This document shows positions 45,682-53,772 of a DNA stretch of 64,000 nt, in pieces; positions within the stretch are counted from its first letter, which is position 1; the number at the start of each line of letters is the position of its first letter. A program made the position numbers and the translations under genes. Source of the stretch: Brevundimonas pondensis. Lineage in GTDB: Bacteria > Pseudomonadota > Alphaproteobacteria > Caulobacterales > Caulobacteraceae. The notes under the pieces are model-generated. The model was not told where the DNA came from, did no database searches, and saw nothing but the letters and a program-made list of their open reading frames with translations. The stretch is taken from NCBI RefSeq assembly GCF_017487345.1, contig NZ_CP062006.1, positions 1 to 64,000 of the forward strand, read 5' to 3'.

Positions 45682-46458
45682 ATGAGCGACCGCCTTCCGC
45701 CTTTCCAGGCCATCGACAACTTCCGCGACTACGGCGACTACGCCGCAGGCGACACCCGGATCGCGCGCGGGCGCCTGTATCGCTCGGCCCATCAGGCCAA
45801 GGCTACCGAGGCCGATCTGGCGCAGCTGGCGGCGTTGAACCTGGCGGTCGTGGTCGATCTGCGCCGCCCCGGCGAGCGCCGGGCCCAGCCGTCGCGTCGA
45901 CCTGAAAACTGGGTCGGGCAGGTGATCGAGAGCGCCCATGACGACGGCGGCGAGGCCCCGCACATCACCTTCCTGAAGACCGCTGACCTGACCGAGGCGT
46001 CCGGCCGCGCCTTCATGACCGACACCTATCGCCGCCTCCCGTTCGAGCCGGCTCATATCGATCTGTTCAGCCGCTACTTCCGCGCCCTGGCCGACCGAGA
46101 CGGCCCCGTGCTGATCCACTGCGCGGCGGGCAAGGACCGCACCGGACTGCTGGCGGCCCTGACCCACACTCTGCTGGGCGTGTCGCGCGAGGACCTGATC
46201 GCCGACTATCTGCTGACCAATGTCGCGGTCGATTTGGAAGGGCGGGCCGGGGATATCGCCAGGAAGCTGACCGAGATGACCGGGCGTCCCGCCTCGCACG
46301 GCGCGGTGGTCGCCTTCCTCGGCGTCGAGGCCGACTATCTGGATGGGGCCTTCAAGGAAATCGCGGCGCGATACGGTTCGATTGCGGCCTATCTGGAGCA
46401 GGCTCTGGGCGTGGACATCGCTTTGGCCGGGCGCATCCGGGCGCGGTTGACGGCATGA
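45682..46458 (+). CDS. tyrosine-protein phosphatase
   Basis: A 258-residue phosphatase of the bacterial Tyr/dual-specificity type (Y_phosphatase3). It has the CX5R signature HCAAGKDRTG with C147 and R153, an N-terminal substrate-binding segment IDNFRDYGDYAAGDTRIARGRLYRS, and VVDLRRPGERR. The substrate might be phosphotyrosine, phospholipid or a small phosphate. ATG 45682, preceded by AAGGAAGG, is preferred to GTG 45658. Its last four bases overlap the pabB start (ATGA). Confidence 0.9.
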   Translation: MSDRLPPFQAIDNFRDYGDYAAGDTRIARGRLYRSAHQAKATEADLAQLAALNLAVVVDLRRPGERRAQPSRRPENWVGQVIESAHDDGGEAPHITFLKTADLTEASGRAFMTDTYRRLPFEPAHIDLFSRYFRALADRDGPVLIHCAAGKDRTGLLAALTHTLLGVSREDLIADYLLTNVAVDLEGRAGDIARKLTEMTGRPASHGAVVAFLGVEADYLDGAFKEIAARYGSIAAYLEQALGVDIALAGRIRARLTA

Positions 46459-47777
46459 AGCTGCCGGTCGTGCATATCCGGACGCTGGACTGGTGCGAGC
46501 CATTGGCCGTCGCCGCCGGACTGAACCGGCGAGAAGGCGCCCTGGCCCTGCTGGCCGGGGCGGGCGATCCCGGCGCACACGGCGGGCGCTGGTCCTTCGT
46601 CGGCTGCGAGCCGGACCGGATTCTGGTCGGTCCGGTCGACGACGGGGAGGCCTTCAAGGCTCTGCGTCACACGGACTTCTCGGGCGGCGGCGTGGTCGGG
46701 TTGATGAGCTATGACGCCGGGGCGCGACCGGCGACCGGACGCCGGGGCGAGGTCTGGCCCGATCTGATGCTGGCCCGCTATTCCGCCCTCCTGGCCTTTG
46801 ACCATGCGACGGGTGAAGTCCTTGCCGTGGGGCGAGGCGCAGACACGGCGGACGCAGGGGCTCAAGCCCGGCGCGCCGAGAGCTGGCTGGTCGAGGCGCT
46901 CGAACCTGTGATCCCGTCCGCACCCGCAGGGGACTTCACGGGCGAGGCGGCGCCCGAAGCCTATGAGGCCGCGGTGGCCGACGTCGTGGCGCGTATCGCG
47001 GCGGGGGAGCTGTTTCAGGCCAACATCGCCCGTGCATGGAGCGGGCGTTTGCAGGCCGGGCGCGATCCCTTCGAGGTCTTCGCGCGATTGTCGGCGGAGC
47101 GCGGCGCGGCCTATGGCGCCTTCTGGCGAATGGGCGAGCGGGCCCTGGTGTCCAACTCGCCGGAACTGTTCCTGACCTTTGACGCCGTGTCGGGCCGCAT
47201 CGAGACCCGGCCGATCAAGGGCACGCGGCCGCGCCATGACGATCCGGCGCGCGACATCGAACTGGCCGCCGCCTTGACCGCCAGCGCCAAGGACCGGGCC
47301 GAGAACCTGATGATCGTCGATCTGATGCGCAACGACCTGGCGCGGGCGGCGACGCCCGGCACGGTCCGGGTCGAGCGCCTGTTCGAGGTCGAGAGCCACC
47401 CGACCGTGCATCATCTGGTCTCAACGGTGACGGCCACCGCTCGGCCCGACGTGGACGTCGCCGATGTGCTGGAGGCGACCTTTCCACCCGGTTCGATCAC
47501 CGGCGCGCCCAAGCATCAGGCCATGAAGGTCATCGCCGGCCATGAAGCCCCCCGCGGGCCCTGGTGCGGCTCCCTGTTCGGCCTCGGGCTCGCGGGCGAT
47601 CAGAGGCTGACGGCCTCTGTGCTGATCCGAACGGCGGCCTTCGTGCGGGACGGGGCTGGCTGGTCCTGGCGGGGCCAGGCGGGGGCCGGCATCGTCGCCG
47701 ACAGCGATCCACGAGATGAGCGAGAGGAGACCGAGGCCAAGATCCGGGCGTTGAAGGAGGCCCTGACCGGCGCCTAG
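46455..47777 (+). CDS. pabB: aminodeoxychorismate synthase component I (PabB)
   Basis: Chorismate-utilising enzyme for folate synthesis. The 440-residue protein has the active-site region ETRPIKGTRPR, in which the PIKGT lysine marks PabB instead of TrpE (PIAGT), ENLMIVDLMRNDLAR, SHPTVHHLVSTV and FPPGSITGAPK. No pabA- or pabC-like gene is adjacent, so the glutamine amidotransferase and lyase must be elsewhere. It overlaps the phosphatase gene by four bases and, at its 3' end, the convergent TadE/G gene by four. Confidence 0.92.
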   Translation: MKLPVVHIRTLDWCEPLAVAAGLNRREGALALLAGAGDPGAHGGRWSFVGCEPDRILVGPVDDGEAFKALRHTDFSGGGVVGLMSYDAGARPATGRRGEVWPDLMLARYSALLAFDHATGEVLAVGRGADTADAGAQARRAESWLVEALEPVIPSAPAGDFTGEAAPEAYEAAVADVVARIAAGELFQANIARAWSGRLQAGRDPFEVFARLSAERGAAYGAFWRMGERALVSNSPELFLTFDAVSGRIETRPIKGTRPRHDDPARDIELAAALTASAKDRAENLMIVDLMRNDLARAATPGTVRVERLFEVESHPTVHHLVSTVTATARPDVDVADVLEATFPPGSITGAPKHQAMKVIAGHEAPRGPWCGSLFGLGLAGDQRLTASVLIRTAAFVRDGAGWSWRGQAGAGIVADSDPRDEREETEAKIRALKEALTGA

Positions 47778-48352
47778 CAGTCGGCGCAGGTCACCGTGTC
47801 GACTGTGCGCGGTCGCAAATAATAGCTGCGCGTGAAGGTGATGGATTGTTTGATCGCGTGGCTGAACGGCGACGTGTACTTGAACTTCGTTTCGCCGAGG
47901 ATCAGGCTTTGCGGCGTATTGGCCTCGACCAGCCCAGGCGGAAGATCGGGGTAGGGGGCGTTCTTGGTCCTGGCTGTCAGGTCGCCTTTTCCTCGGCTCC
48001 AGCCGATCGTCGCCACGCCTGCGGCGTTGACGTTGATGCTGGAGACGCGCACCGACAACTCTGCCTCGGGGAAGGGCTTCATGATCATGCGCCCGATGGC
48101 GAAGATGCGGTCGATCTCGGCGCGGTTGGTGGTGTCGCTCTGGGCCACCAGGTCGGCGACCATGGCCGCCGTATGCCCAGTTCGACGTTCAGCCATGTAG
48201 GCCTGACTGAACTCGACCAGGCCGAGATAGATCAGCAGCATGATCGGGGCGAGCAGGGCGAACTCGATCGCCGAGACGCCGCGCCTGTCGGCGATCAGGC
48301 GCCCCAGAAAGCGGGGGCGTCGCCCACGCCGGGAAAAACCACGCCGGATCAT
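47774..48352 (-). CDS. TadE/TadG-like pilus assembly protein (1)
   Basis: A 192-residue protein with an Arg-rich N-terminus, then a pseudopilin-like segment DRRGVSAIEFALLAPIMLLIYLGLVEFSQAY (about 23-53), where GVSAIEFA matches the prepilin cleavage pattern (G before the mature end, E at +5). This is the TadE/TadG pattern; the C-terminus carries a CADC motif at the last residues. It likely seeds or anchors the Tad pilus. Its start overlaps the upstream TadE-like gene by four bases, and both lie in a minus-strand operon divergent from pilA. Confidence 0.88.
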   Translation of the reverse strand: MIRRGFSRRGRRPRFLGRLIADRRGVSAIEFALLAPIMLLIYLGLVEFSQAYMAERRTGHTAAMVADLVAQSDTTNRAEIDRIFAIGRMIMKPFPEAELSVRVSSINVNAAGVATIGWSRGKGDLTARTKNAPYPDLPPGLVEANTPQSLILGETKFKYTSPFSHAIKQSITFTRSYYLRPRTVDTVTCADC

Positions 48353-48900
48353 TGATAGGGCTCGTTGCGGAAGGCCAGGGTGGTGCTGAGCAGCACTTTC
48401 TTGTCGCTCATCTTCGACAGGGCCTGCGACAGGAAGGGGGTGGCGATCGGCTGGGCGTACCAGATGCGAACCAGCACCAGATCGCCCGCTCTGCCGGGCT
48501 GGAAGGTCAGCTTGGTTTCGTCGAACGTGCCCGACGCCGTCGGGTCGGGCACCAGGGGATTGGTGAAATTATCGACCACCCGGACATCAATATAGGAGCG
48601 CGTCGGGCAGTCGCCGGAGAAGACGCTCATCCGGGCGCAGAACCTTTGCTTCATCAGCGCGGGCGTCATGGCCTGCTGCTGGGCCTGACCGGTGCGGACC
48701 AGTCGGCCCATGTCGGCGGTCGCCGTTTCGGCCACAGCATCGAGCAGAAGGACCAGACCGATTTCGAGTATGGCGAACAGCATCAGAAAGAAGGGCAGGG
48801 CGACCAGGGCGAATTCCACGGCCGTGGAGCCTTCTCTCACGCGAGTCGACCGCCGCGCGTGCGCAGGGCGCCTCTTGTCGCAGCGGAACGGGCGCATCAT
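48349..48900 (-). CDS. tadE: TadE-like pilus assembly protein (2)
   Basis: A 183-residue minor pseudopilin. REGSTAVEFALVALPFFLMLFAILEIGLVLLL (about 22-53) shows the G|xxxxE cleavage pattern (STAVE) and a membrane helix. The remaining periplasmic domain contains cysteines in KQRFCARM and GDCPTRS. CpaA would process it. It lies between the secretin N-domain gene and the other TadE/TadG gene, with stop-start overlap downstream and a three-base gap upstream. Confidence 0.9.
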   Translation of the reverse strand: MMRPFRCDKRRPAHARRSTRVREGSTAVEFALVALPFFLMLFAILEIGLVLLLDAVAETATADMGRLVRTGQAQQQAMTPALMKQRFCARMSVFSGDCPTRSYIDVRVVDNFTNPLVPDPTASGTFDETKLTFQPGRAGDLVLVRIWYAQPIATPFLSQALSKMSDKKVLLSTTLAFRNEPYQ

Positions 48901-48903
48901 TGG

Positions 48904-49308
48904 TCAGGGCGCCGAAGGGGTGCGGACGCTGGGCGAGCAGCTGGTTCCGCAAGCCATCTCGGTCGCCTGGGCGCCGCGCCATACGCGCACCGAGCCGGTC
49001 GAGCCGGCGCTCACCACGACCTGGCTCTGGAACAGGGGGCGGCCCAAGGCGTCCACCGCCACGATATCGGTCACGCCATAACCCTTGCCGGTGATGAACA
49101 GGGTGTTGGCGTCGACCACAGTGACGTCGGCGATCTTGGGGTTGGCCACGATGACCGAACCGGCCGGAGCGCGAAGCTGCACCCGCGTCGAGCGGTCCAC
49201 CTCGATATTCAGAGGGCGGGACTGCGCCAGGGCGGCGCCTGTGACGCCGACAGCGAGGCCGCTGGCCGCAAGCAGGACGGCGACGGTTCTTGGCAGGGAT
49301 CGGAACAT
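48904..49308 (-). CDS. exported protein with pilus secretin N-terminal domain
   Basis: A 134-residue exported protein (signal peptide about 1-28, ending GAALAQ). The mature part matches the N-terminal module of CpaC/RcpA-type secretins: LNIEVDRSTRVQLRAPAGSVIVANPKIADVTVVDANTLFITGKGYGVTDIV. The same fold segment appears in the CpaC of this window (MVNLPRGTSFAVDLPADARDVIVSNPQVAEA). It lacks the secretin barrel, so it is a standalone accessory of the Tad system. First gene of the minus-strand operon facing pilA. Confidence 0.87.
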   Translation of the reverse strand: MFRSLPRTVAVLLAASGLAVGVTGAALAQSRPLNIEVDRSTRVQLRAPAGSVIVANPKIADVTVVDANTLFITGKGYGVTDIVAVDALGRPLFQSQVVVSAGSTGSVRVWRGAQATEMACGTSCSPSVRTPSAP

Positions 49309-49431
49309 GATCGGGCGGCTCCGGTGACGGAAGAATGGAATGCGCGCGCGAGCGCTGAGCGCGAAAGGTCGCCCTCAAAGATCAAGATTTCCTGAAGGCC
49401 TGGCTACTGTGCGGTGAAAAGGGAAATTATA

Positions 49432-49448
49432 GTAAACGCTCAGTAACC
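49432..49448 (+). promoter_or_regulatory. degenerate CtrA box upstream of pilA
   Basis: GTAA at 49432-49435, seven bases, then GTAACC at 49443-49448: the TTAA-N7-TTAAC layout of a CtrA site with one T-to-G change in each half. It lies in an A/T-rich tract 148 bases before the pilA start. CtrA activates pilA in Caulobacter crescentus, so the site is plausible but the match is imperfect. The 287-base spacer also separates pilA from the divergent tadE operon. Confidence 0.4.
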
Positions 49449-49523
49449 AACAATAAATTTCGATCTGCTGTTTCGTTTTACTCAGCCTTAATGATCGTCG
49501 GTGCATTGTTCACATGCAAACGG

Positions 49524-49549
49524 GGGTCAAGCGGGCAAACCGGTGACCC
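49524..49549 (+). promoter_or_regulatory. hairpin in the pilA leader
   Basis: GGGTCA at 49524-49529 pairs with TGACCC at 49544-49549; inside, CGG and CCG extend the stem past a small internal loop, with a GCAAA tip. It lies 46 bases before the pilA ATG, so it would be in the leader if transcription starts upstream. It might stabilise the message or block antisense transcription. Not T-tailed. Confidence 0.4.
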
Positions 49550-49595
49550 TGATGGTGGAAACTGTTGCTCGCTTAGAAAACGAAGGAATCTAATC

Positions 49596-49775
49596 ATGCG
49601 TAACTTCATCAATCGCTTCGCCAAAGACGAATCGGGCGCCACGGCCATCGAATACGGTCTGATCGCCGCTCTGATCGCTGTCGCCATCATCGGTGCTCTG
49701 GGCGCCGTCAAGGGCGGCCTGGTCGGCACCTTCAACAAGGTTGCGACCGACCTCGGCGGCACCGCCGCTTCCTAA
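49596..49775 (+). CDS. pilA: Flp family type IVb pilin (major pilin PilA)
   Basis: The 59-residue major subunit of the Tad pilus. MRNFINRFAKDESG is the leader; cleavage by CpaA after G14 would give ATAIEYGLIAALIAVAIIGAL with E at +5 and Y at +6 as in Flp pilins, then a short C-terminal VKGGLVGTFNKVATDLGGTAAS. ATG 49596, after GAAGGAATC, is preferred; the frame is open to 49491 but that extension is not pilin. A very strong terminator follows, separating pilA from cpaA. Confidence 0.96.
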   Translation: MRNFINRFAKDESGATAIEYGLIAALIAVAIIGALGAVKGGLVGTFNKVATDLGGTAAS

Positions 49776-49802
49776 GTCGCAAGACTCAGGTTTCTGAGAC
49801 AG

Positions 49803-49839
49803 AAGTGGCCGGGGCGCATGCGCCCCGGCCACTTTCTTT
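49803..49839 (+). terminator. strong intrinsic terminator of pilA
   Basis: Bases 49803-49834 form a perfect 32-base palindrome (16 + 16; left arm AAGTGGCCGGGGCGCA), which would fold into a stem of about 14 pairs, with TTTCTTT from 49833 on. It lies 28 bases after the pilA stop. It should end most transcripts before cpaA. Confidence 0.9.
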
Positions 49840-49922
49840 GCGTGCAGGCCCCGTGTCCCGTCGTTCTGCATTCGGATCACGAGGAAACCCGCCTTTAAAG
49901 GTTGTCGGGGCAGGTTCAGGTC

Positions 49923-50435
49923 ATGAATGAACTCAGCCTCGTCCTGCTCGGCGTCATGCCGGTTCTGGTGATCGTCGCCGGTCTGCATGATCTGACGACC
50001 ATGAAGATTCCCAACTGGCTGTCGGGTCTGCTGATCCTCGGCTTTTTCCCGGCCGCCCTGGTTCTGGGTCTGCCGCTGTCCACGACTGCGGTTTGCGTCG
50101 GCGTGGCTCTGGGCGCCGTGGTGGTTGGCGCAGGCATGTTCGCCCTCAACTGGATCGGCGGCGGCGACGCCAAGCTGATGGCGGCGGTGAGCCTGTGGCT
50201 GGGCCTTTCCGGCCTTCTGCCCTTTGTCCTCTTTACGGCCGTGGCTGGCGGCGGGCTCTGTCTGATCCTGCTGATGGCGCGTCGCCAGTTCCAGGTCTAC
50301 GCCCTGGGCGCCCCGGGCTGGGTGTCGCGGCTGATGGCGCCCAAGGGCGACATTCCTTATGGCGTGGCCATCGCCGCCGGCGCCTTGCTGGCCTATTCGT
50401 CCAGTCCGCTGGCCCTGGCTTACGCCGCCGGGTGA
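49923..50435 (+). CDS. cpaA: prepilin peptidase CpaA
   Basis: Aspartic membrane peptidase that cleaves Flp pilin and TadE/TadG pseudopilins. The 170-residue protein has the paired aspartates in AGLHDLTTMKIPNWL (D24) and WIGGGDAKLMAA (GxGD type), and about six membrane helices. It is the short, methylase-free type typical of TadV/CpaA. ATG 49923 after GGTTCAGGTC is used. It follows the pilA terminator by 84 bases. Confidence 0.92.
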   Translation: MNELSLVLLGVMPVLVIVAGLHDLTTMKIPNWLSGLLILGFFPAALVLGLPLSTTAVCVGVALGAVVVGAGMFALNWIGGGDAKLMAAVSLWLGLSGLLPFVLFTAVAGGGLCLILLMARRQFQVYALGAPGWVSRLMAPKGDIPYGVAIAAGALLAYSSSPLALAYAAG

Positions 50436-50469
50436 CGACGCCAAGGCGCTCGTGGGCGCTTAGGGGCGC

Positions 50470-50499
50470 GTTAACCGAAGGTCGTCACTATCGTTAACG
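50470..50499 (+). promoter_or_regulatory. paired CtrA-like sites upstream of cpaB
   Basis: GTTAACC at 50470-50476 and GTTAACG at 50493-50499 are two copies of the palindromic GTTAAC core, 23 bases apart (about two helical turns). The CtrA consensus contains TTAAC. They lie 51-80 bases before the cpaB ATG, where an activator of cpaB-tadC would act. The cpa genes are CtrA-regulated in Caulobacter crescentus. No direct test is possible here. Confidence 0.5.
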
Positions 50500-50549
50500 G
50501 CAGGGATCGGGACTCTATCCGCTATCGCCGCACCTGCCGGAGATCGTCG

Positions 50550-51518
50550 ATGAAGCCCGCCAAGATCGCCGTCATCTGCATCGCCGCCGTTTCGGCCATC
50601 GGCCTGGCCCTCGTGGTTCGGGCCATGGGCTCGCCTGGCGGCGCCCCCGCCACGACCGCTGTGGCCGCCGTCGAAGCGCCGCCCATGGCCAAGGTTCTGG
50701 TCGCCGCCAAGGACCTGGAGCCGGGCAAGCGCCTGACCGACGGTGATCTGGCCTGGAAGGACTGGCCGGTCGCGGAGGTCAATCCCGTCTTCATCACAGA
50801 CGGCAGCGTGCCGATTCCGGGCGCCGCCGCGCCGGCCGCCCAGGCCGCTGACGCCAAGCCGGCGGATTCCAAGGCTGCCGCGGTCAAGCGGGCCGAAGAC
50901 GCCGCCGCGCGCGTCACCCGCGCCGCGACCGACATGGCCGGCGGCGGCGCCAAGGCCGATTATATCGGCGCTGTGGTGCGCGAACCCATTCTGGCTGGAG
51001 AACCCATCGTGGCGCGCAAGATCGTGCGCGCCGGCGACAGTGGTTACATGGCCGCCTATCTGGAGCCCGGCATGCGGGCCATGGCTATTCGGGTCACGGT
51101 CGAGACCGCCGCCGGCGGCTTTATCCTGCCTGGCGATCGAGCCGATGTTCTGCTGACGCGCGAGGTCAAGCTGGCCAACGCCGTGGCGGGCGGCGAGAGC
51201 ACGCGCTTCGTCTCGGCCACGGTGATGCAGAACGTCAAGGTCCTGGCCATCGACCAGAACACCCGCGCCGCCGAGGACGCCCAGGCCGTGGTGGGCGCCA
51301 CCGCTACTCTGGAAGTCAGCGGCCGCGACGCCGAAATCCTGGCCCTGGCCAAGTCCGAGGGCGAGCTGTCGCTGGTGTTGCGCTCCTACGCCGACACAGC
51401 CGGCCCATCGGGCCGGACGGCCGCCGCAACCCGCCGCAGCCCGGACGGCGCGGCGGCGGCAGGCAATGTCGTGCGCGTCTATCGCGAGGGCGAAGCCGAG
51501 ACCGTGGCCGTTCCATGA
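50550..51518 (+). CDS. cpaB: Flp pilus assembly protein CpaB
   Basis: Periplasmic protein (RcpC type) that works with the secretin. A membrane anchor or signal (about 5-25) precedes a SAF/beta-clip domain KVLVAAKDLEPGKRLTDGDLAWKDWP (about 48-73), and VREPILAGEPIVARKIVR, MRAMAIRVTVETAAGGFILPGDRADVLLT continue it. Between residues about 90 and 133 an Ala/Lys/Asp-rich stretch interrupts the SAF domain. A C-terminal SGRTAAATRRSPDGAAAAG tail is disordered. Its stop overlaps ATG 51515, one candidate start of cpaC. The CtrA-like pair lies upstream. Confidence 0.93.
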   Translation: MKPAKIAVICIAAVSAIGLALVVRAMGSPGGAPATTAVAAVEAPPMAKVLVAAKDLEPGKRLTDGDLAWKDWPVAEVNPVFITDGSVPIPGAAAPAAQAADAKPADSKAAAVKRAEDAAARVTRAATDMAGGGAKADYIGAVVREPILAGEPIVARKIVRAGDSGYMAAYLEPGMRAMAIRVTVETAAGGFILPGDRADVLLTREVKLANAVAGGESTRFVSATVMQNVKVLAIDQNTRAAEDAQAVVGATATLEVSGRDAEILALAKSEGELSLVLRSYADTAGPSGRTAAATRRSPDGAAAAGNVVRVYREGEAETVAVP

Positions 51519-51529
51519 GGAAACCTGGC

Positions 51530-53068
51530 ATGAATCGACTGATTGCGGCGGCCTGTCTGTCGCTGCTGGCTCTGGGGGGAACGGCCGCCACGCCGCTGGC
51601 GCAGACGCGGGCCGCCCTCTCGACGGGCGCGGCGCCCCAGATGGTCAATCTGCCGCGCGGAACCTCTTTCGCCGTGGACTTGCCGGCGGACGCGCGCGAC
51701 GTGATCGTGTCCAATCCGCAGGTGGCCGAGGCCATGCTGCATTCGCCGCGCCGCATCACCATCATCGGTCTGGCGGCAGGTGAGACGGATGCGGTCTTTC
51801 TGGACGCGACGGGACGCACCATCCTGGCCCTGAGGGTTCGGGTGGACGCCGGGGTCAGCGCCCTGCAGGACACCCTGGCCCGAGTGGTTCCCGATTCGAA
51901 CCTTCACGCCGAAGCTGTCAACGACAGCATCATCCTGACCGGAACCGCCGCCAGCCCCGCCGAGGCCGAGCGCGCCGCACAGGTGGCGCGGGCCTTCGTC
52001 TCGGCGCCCGAAAAGGTCATGAACATGATCAATGTGGCGGGCTCGGACCAGGTCACCCTGCGCGTGCGCGTGGTCGAGGTGCAGCGCTCCGCGATCAAGC
52101 AACTGGGCTTCGACACCCAGGCGGTCATCGGCCGGATCGGCGACACCCAATGGCTGCTGGGCAACGCCGCGACCTGGGGGGTCAACGGCTCCCTGCTGGG
52201 CGGCATCACCGGTGGAATCTCGCGGGACACCACCAAGAATTATCAGATGCAGCAACCCTGCATCGGCCCTGGCTGGCCCCAGGGCGCCATGTGCCCGGTC
52301 GTCGTCAATGGTCCGGAGGACGCGTCCAACTGGGACACGGCCCAGCCTGGCACGGGACCCGGTTCCGATGGACTGAACAAGGGCAACGCCACCATCAAGG
52401 CGTTTGAACGGGTGGGTCTGGTCCGCACCCTGGCGGAGCCGAATCTGACGTCGGTCAATGGCGAGGCGGCCAGCTTCCTGGCGGGCGGCGAGTTCCCCCT
52501 GCCCACGGGGCGTGACCGCGAAGGGCAGATCACCGTCGAGTACAAGCCCTACGGCGTGGGTCTGTCGTTCCGGCCGGTCGTTCTGTCGGAAGGCCGCATC
52601 TCGTTGCAGGTCAAGGTCGAGGTGTCGGAGTTGACGCCCCAGGGCGGCCTGACGATCGGCGCGGGAACGCCGTCCTCCATCTCCCTGCCTGGTCTGTCGG
52701 TGCGGCGCAGCGAAAACACGATTGAGCTGCCTTCCGGCGGATCAATGATGATCGCCGGCCTGTTGCAGGAATCGACGCGACAGACGGTCGATTCCCTGCC
52801 GGGCATGACCAATCTGCCGGTCCTGGGACAGCTGTTCCGCTCACGCGACTATCTGATGGGGGAGACCGAGCTGGTCGTCATCGTCGAACCCTACATCGTC
52901 CGCCCGACCTCGCCGGGGCGCATGCAGACTCCGGCAGACGGACTGCGGATCGCCCAGGACGCCCAGACCATCTTCTTCGGCCAACTGAACCAGACCTATG
53001 GCTCTCCAGCCCCTTCCGCTCGCCCCGGCGCCGGATGGCAGGGGCCGGTCGGCTATGTGATCGAGTGA
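51530..53068 (+). CDS. cpaC: Tad pilus secretin CpaC
   Basis: Outer-membrane secretin channel for the pilus. The 512-residue protein has a signal peptide (about 1-24), an N-terminal secretin module (MVNLPRGTSFAVDLPADARDVIVSNP), a BON-like segment (VVPDSNLHAEAVNDSIILTGTAASPAEAERAAQVAR), and the barrel part with VGLVRTLAEPNLTSVNGEAASFLAGGEFPLP and ENTIELPSGGSMMIAGLLQ. A Gly/Asn-rich insertion with two cysteines (PCIGPGW, AMCPVV) lies near 237-252. ATG 51530 after GAGGAAACC is chosen over ATG 51515. Confidence 0.94.
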   Translation: MNRLIAAACLSLLALGGTAATPLAQTRAALSTGAAPQMVNLPRGTSFAVDLPADARDVIVSNPQVAEAMLHSPRRITIIGLAAGETDAVFLDATGRTILALRVRVDAGVSALQDTLARVVPDSNLHAEAVNDSIILTGTAASPAEAERAAQVARAFVSAPEKVMNMINVAGSDQVTLRVRVVEVQRSAIKQLGFDTQAVIGRIGDTQWLLGNAATWGVNGSLLGGITGGISRDTTKNYQMQQPCIGPGWPQGAMCPVVVNGPEDASNWDTAQPGTGPGSDGLNKGNATIKAFERVGLVRTLAEPNLTSVNGEAASFLAGGEFPLPTGRDREGQITVEYKPYGVGLSFRPVVLSEGRISLQVKVEVSELTPQGGLTIGAGTPSSISLPGLSVRRSENTIELPSGGSMMIAGLLQESTRQTVDSLPGMTNLPVLGQLFRSRDYLMGETELVVIVEPYIVRPTSPGRMQTPADGLRIAQDAQTIFFGQLNQTYGSPAPSARPGAGWQGPVGYVIE

Positions 53069-53073
53069 GCGCC

Positions 53074-53766
53074 ATGATCCGTTCCGCCAAGACCCGCCTG
53101 TTCCTGACCTCGGCGCTGATGCTGGGGGGCCTCGCGCTGGCCGGCTGCATGGGCGGTCCGGCCAGCCTCGGCGGCGAACCGCCGCTGACGCCGACTTCGC
53201 GCTACACCCTTCAAGTCGAACCGGGCCTGGATCGCATCGCCCTGGCTGTGCATGAGACGGGTTTGTCGACCAATCAGCAGTCGGCGCTGGCGGCTCTGGT
53301 CAGCCGCTTCGCCGTTGAAGGCGCGCCGGTCCTCGTGATCGAGGCCCCGTCCGGCGGCGACCCGGCGGCGACGCGCGCAGCCTGGGATGTCAAGGCCGCC
53401 CTGGTTGCGGCAGGCGCGCCTGACGGGCGGGTGCGCATGGCCAGTTACGCCGGCCCTGATCCTCGGGCGCCGGTCCTGGTGGGGTTCGAGACCGTTCGGG
53501 CCGTCGTGCCGCAGTGTGGAACCGAGTGGGGCAATCTGGGACGCACCGGCGACAACCAGTCGGCGTCCAACTTCGGCTGCGCGGTCAACGCCAATCTGGC
53601 CGCCCAGATCGCCAACCCGCGCGACATCATCGCGCCGCGCGAGATGACGTCCGGCGACGCCGGTCGTCGCGCCGTGGTCTTCGACGCCTGGCGCAAGGGC
53701 GAGCCTACGGCGGCCGAGCGCGAGGATCTGGTCGGCCGCACACGCATCTCACGAGCGGTGGACTGA
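53074..53766 (+). CDS. cpaD: pilus assembly lipoprotein CpaD
   Basis: A 230-residue lipoprotein required for Tad secretin assembly. The signal ends LGGLALAGCMGG (lipobox LAGC). The body contains QNSA-type pattern TNQQSALAALVSRF and the CpaD motifs VVPQCGTEWGNLGRTGDNQSASNFGCAVNANLAAQIANPRDII, with two cysteines likely bonded. ATG 53074 follows the cpaC stop by five bases. The last codons stop six bases before cpaE. Confidence 0.93.
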   Translation: MIRSAKTRLFLTSALMLGGLALAGCMGGPASLGGEPPLTPTSRYTLQVEPGLDRIALAVHETGLSTNQQSALAALVSRFAVEGAPVLVIEAPSGGDPAATRAAWDVKAALVAAGAPDGRVRMASYAGPDPRAPVLVGFETVRAVVPQCGTEWGNLGRTGDNQSASNFGCAVNANLAAQIANPRDIIAPREMTSGDAGRRAVVFDAWRKGEPTAAEREDLVGRTRISRAVD

Positions 53767-53772
53767 CTGACC

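Noticed and set aside
49553..49568. -24/-12-like pair TGG...TTGC upstream of pilA
   Set aside because: The gap between GG and GC is eleven bases; sigma-54 promoters need ten. The surrounding bases do not match the consensus either.
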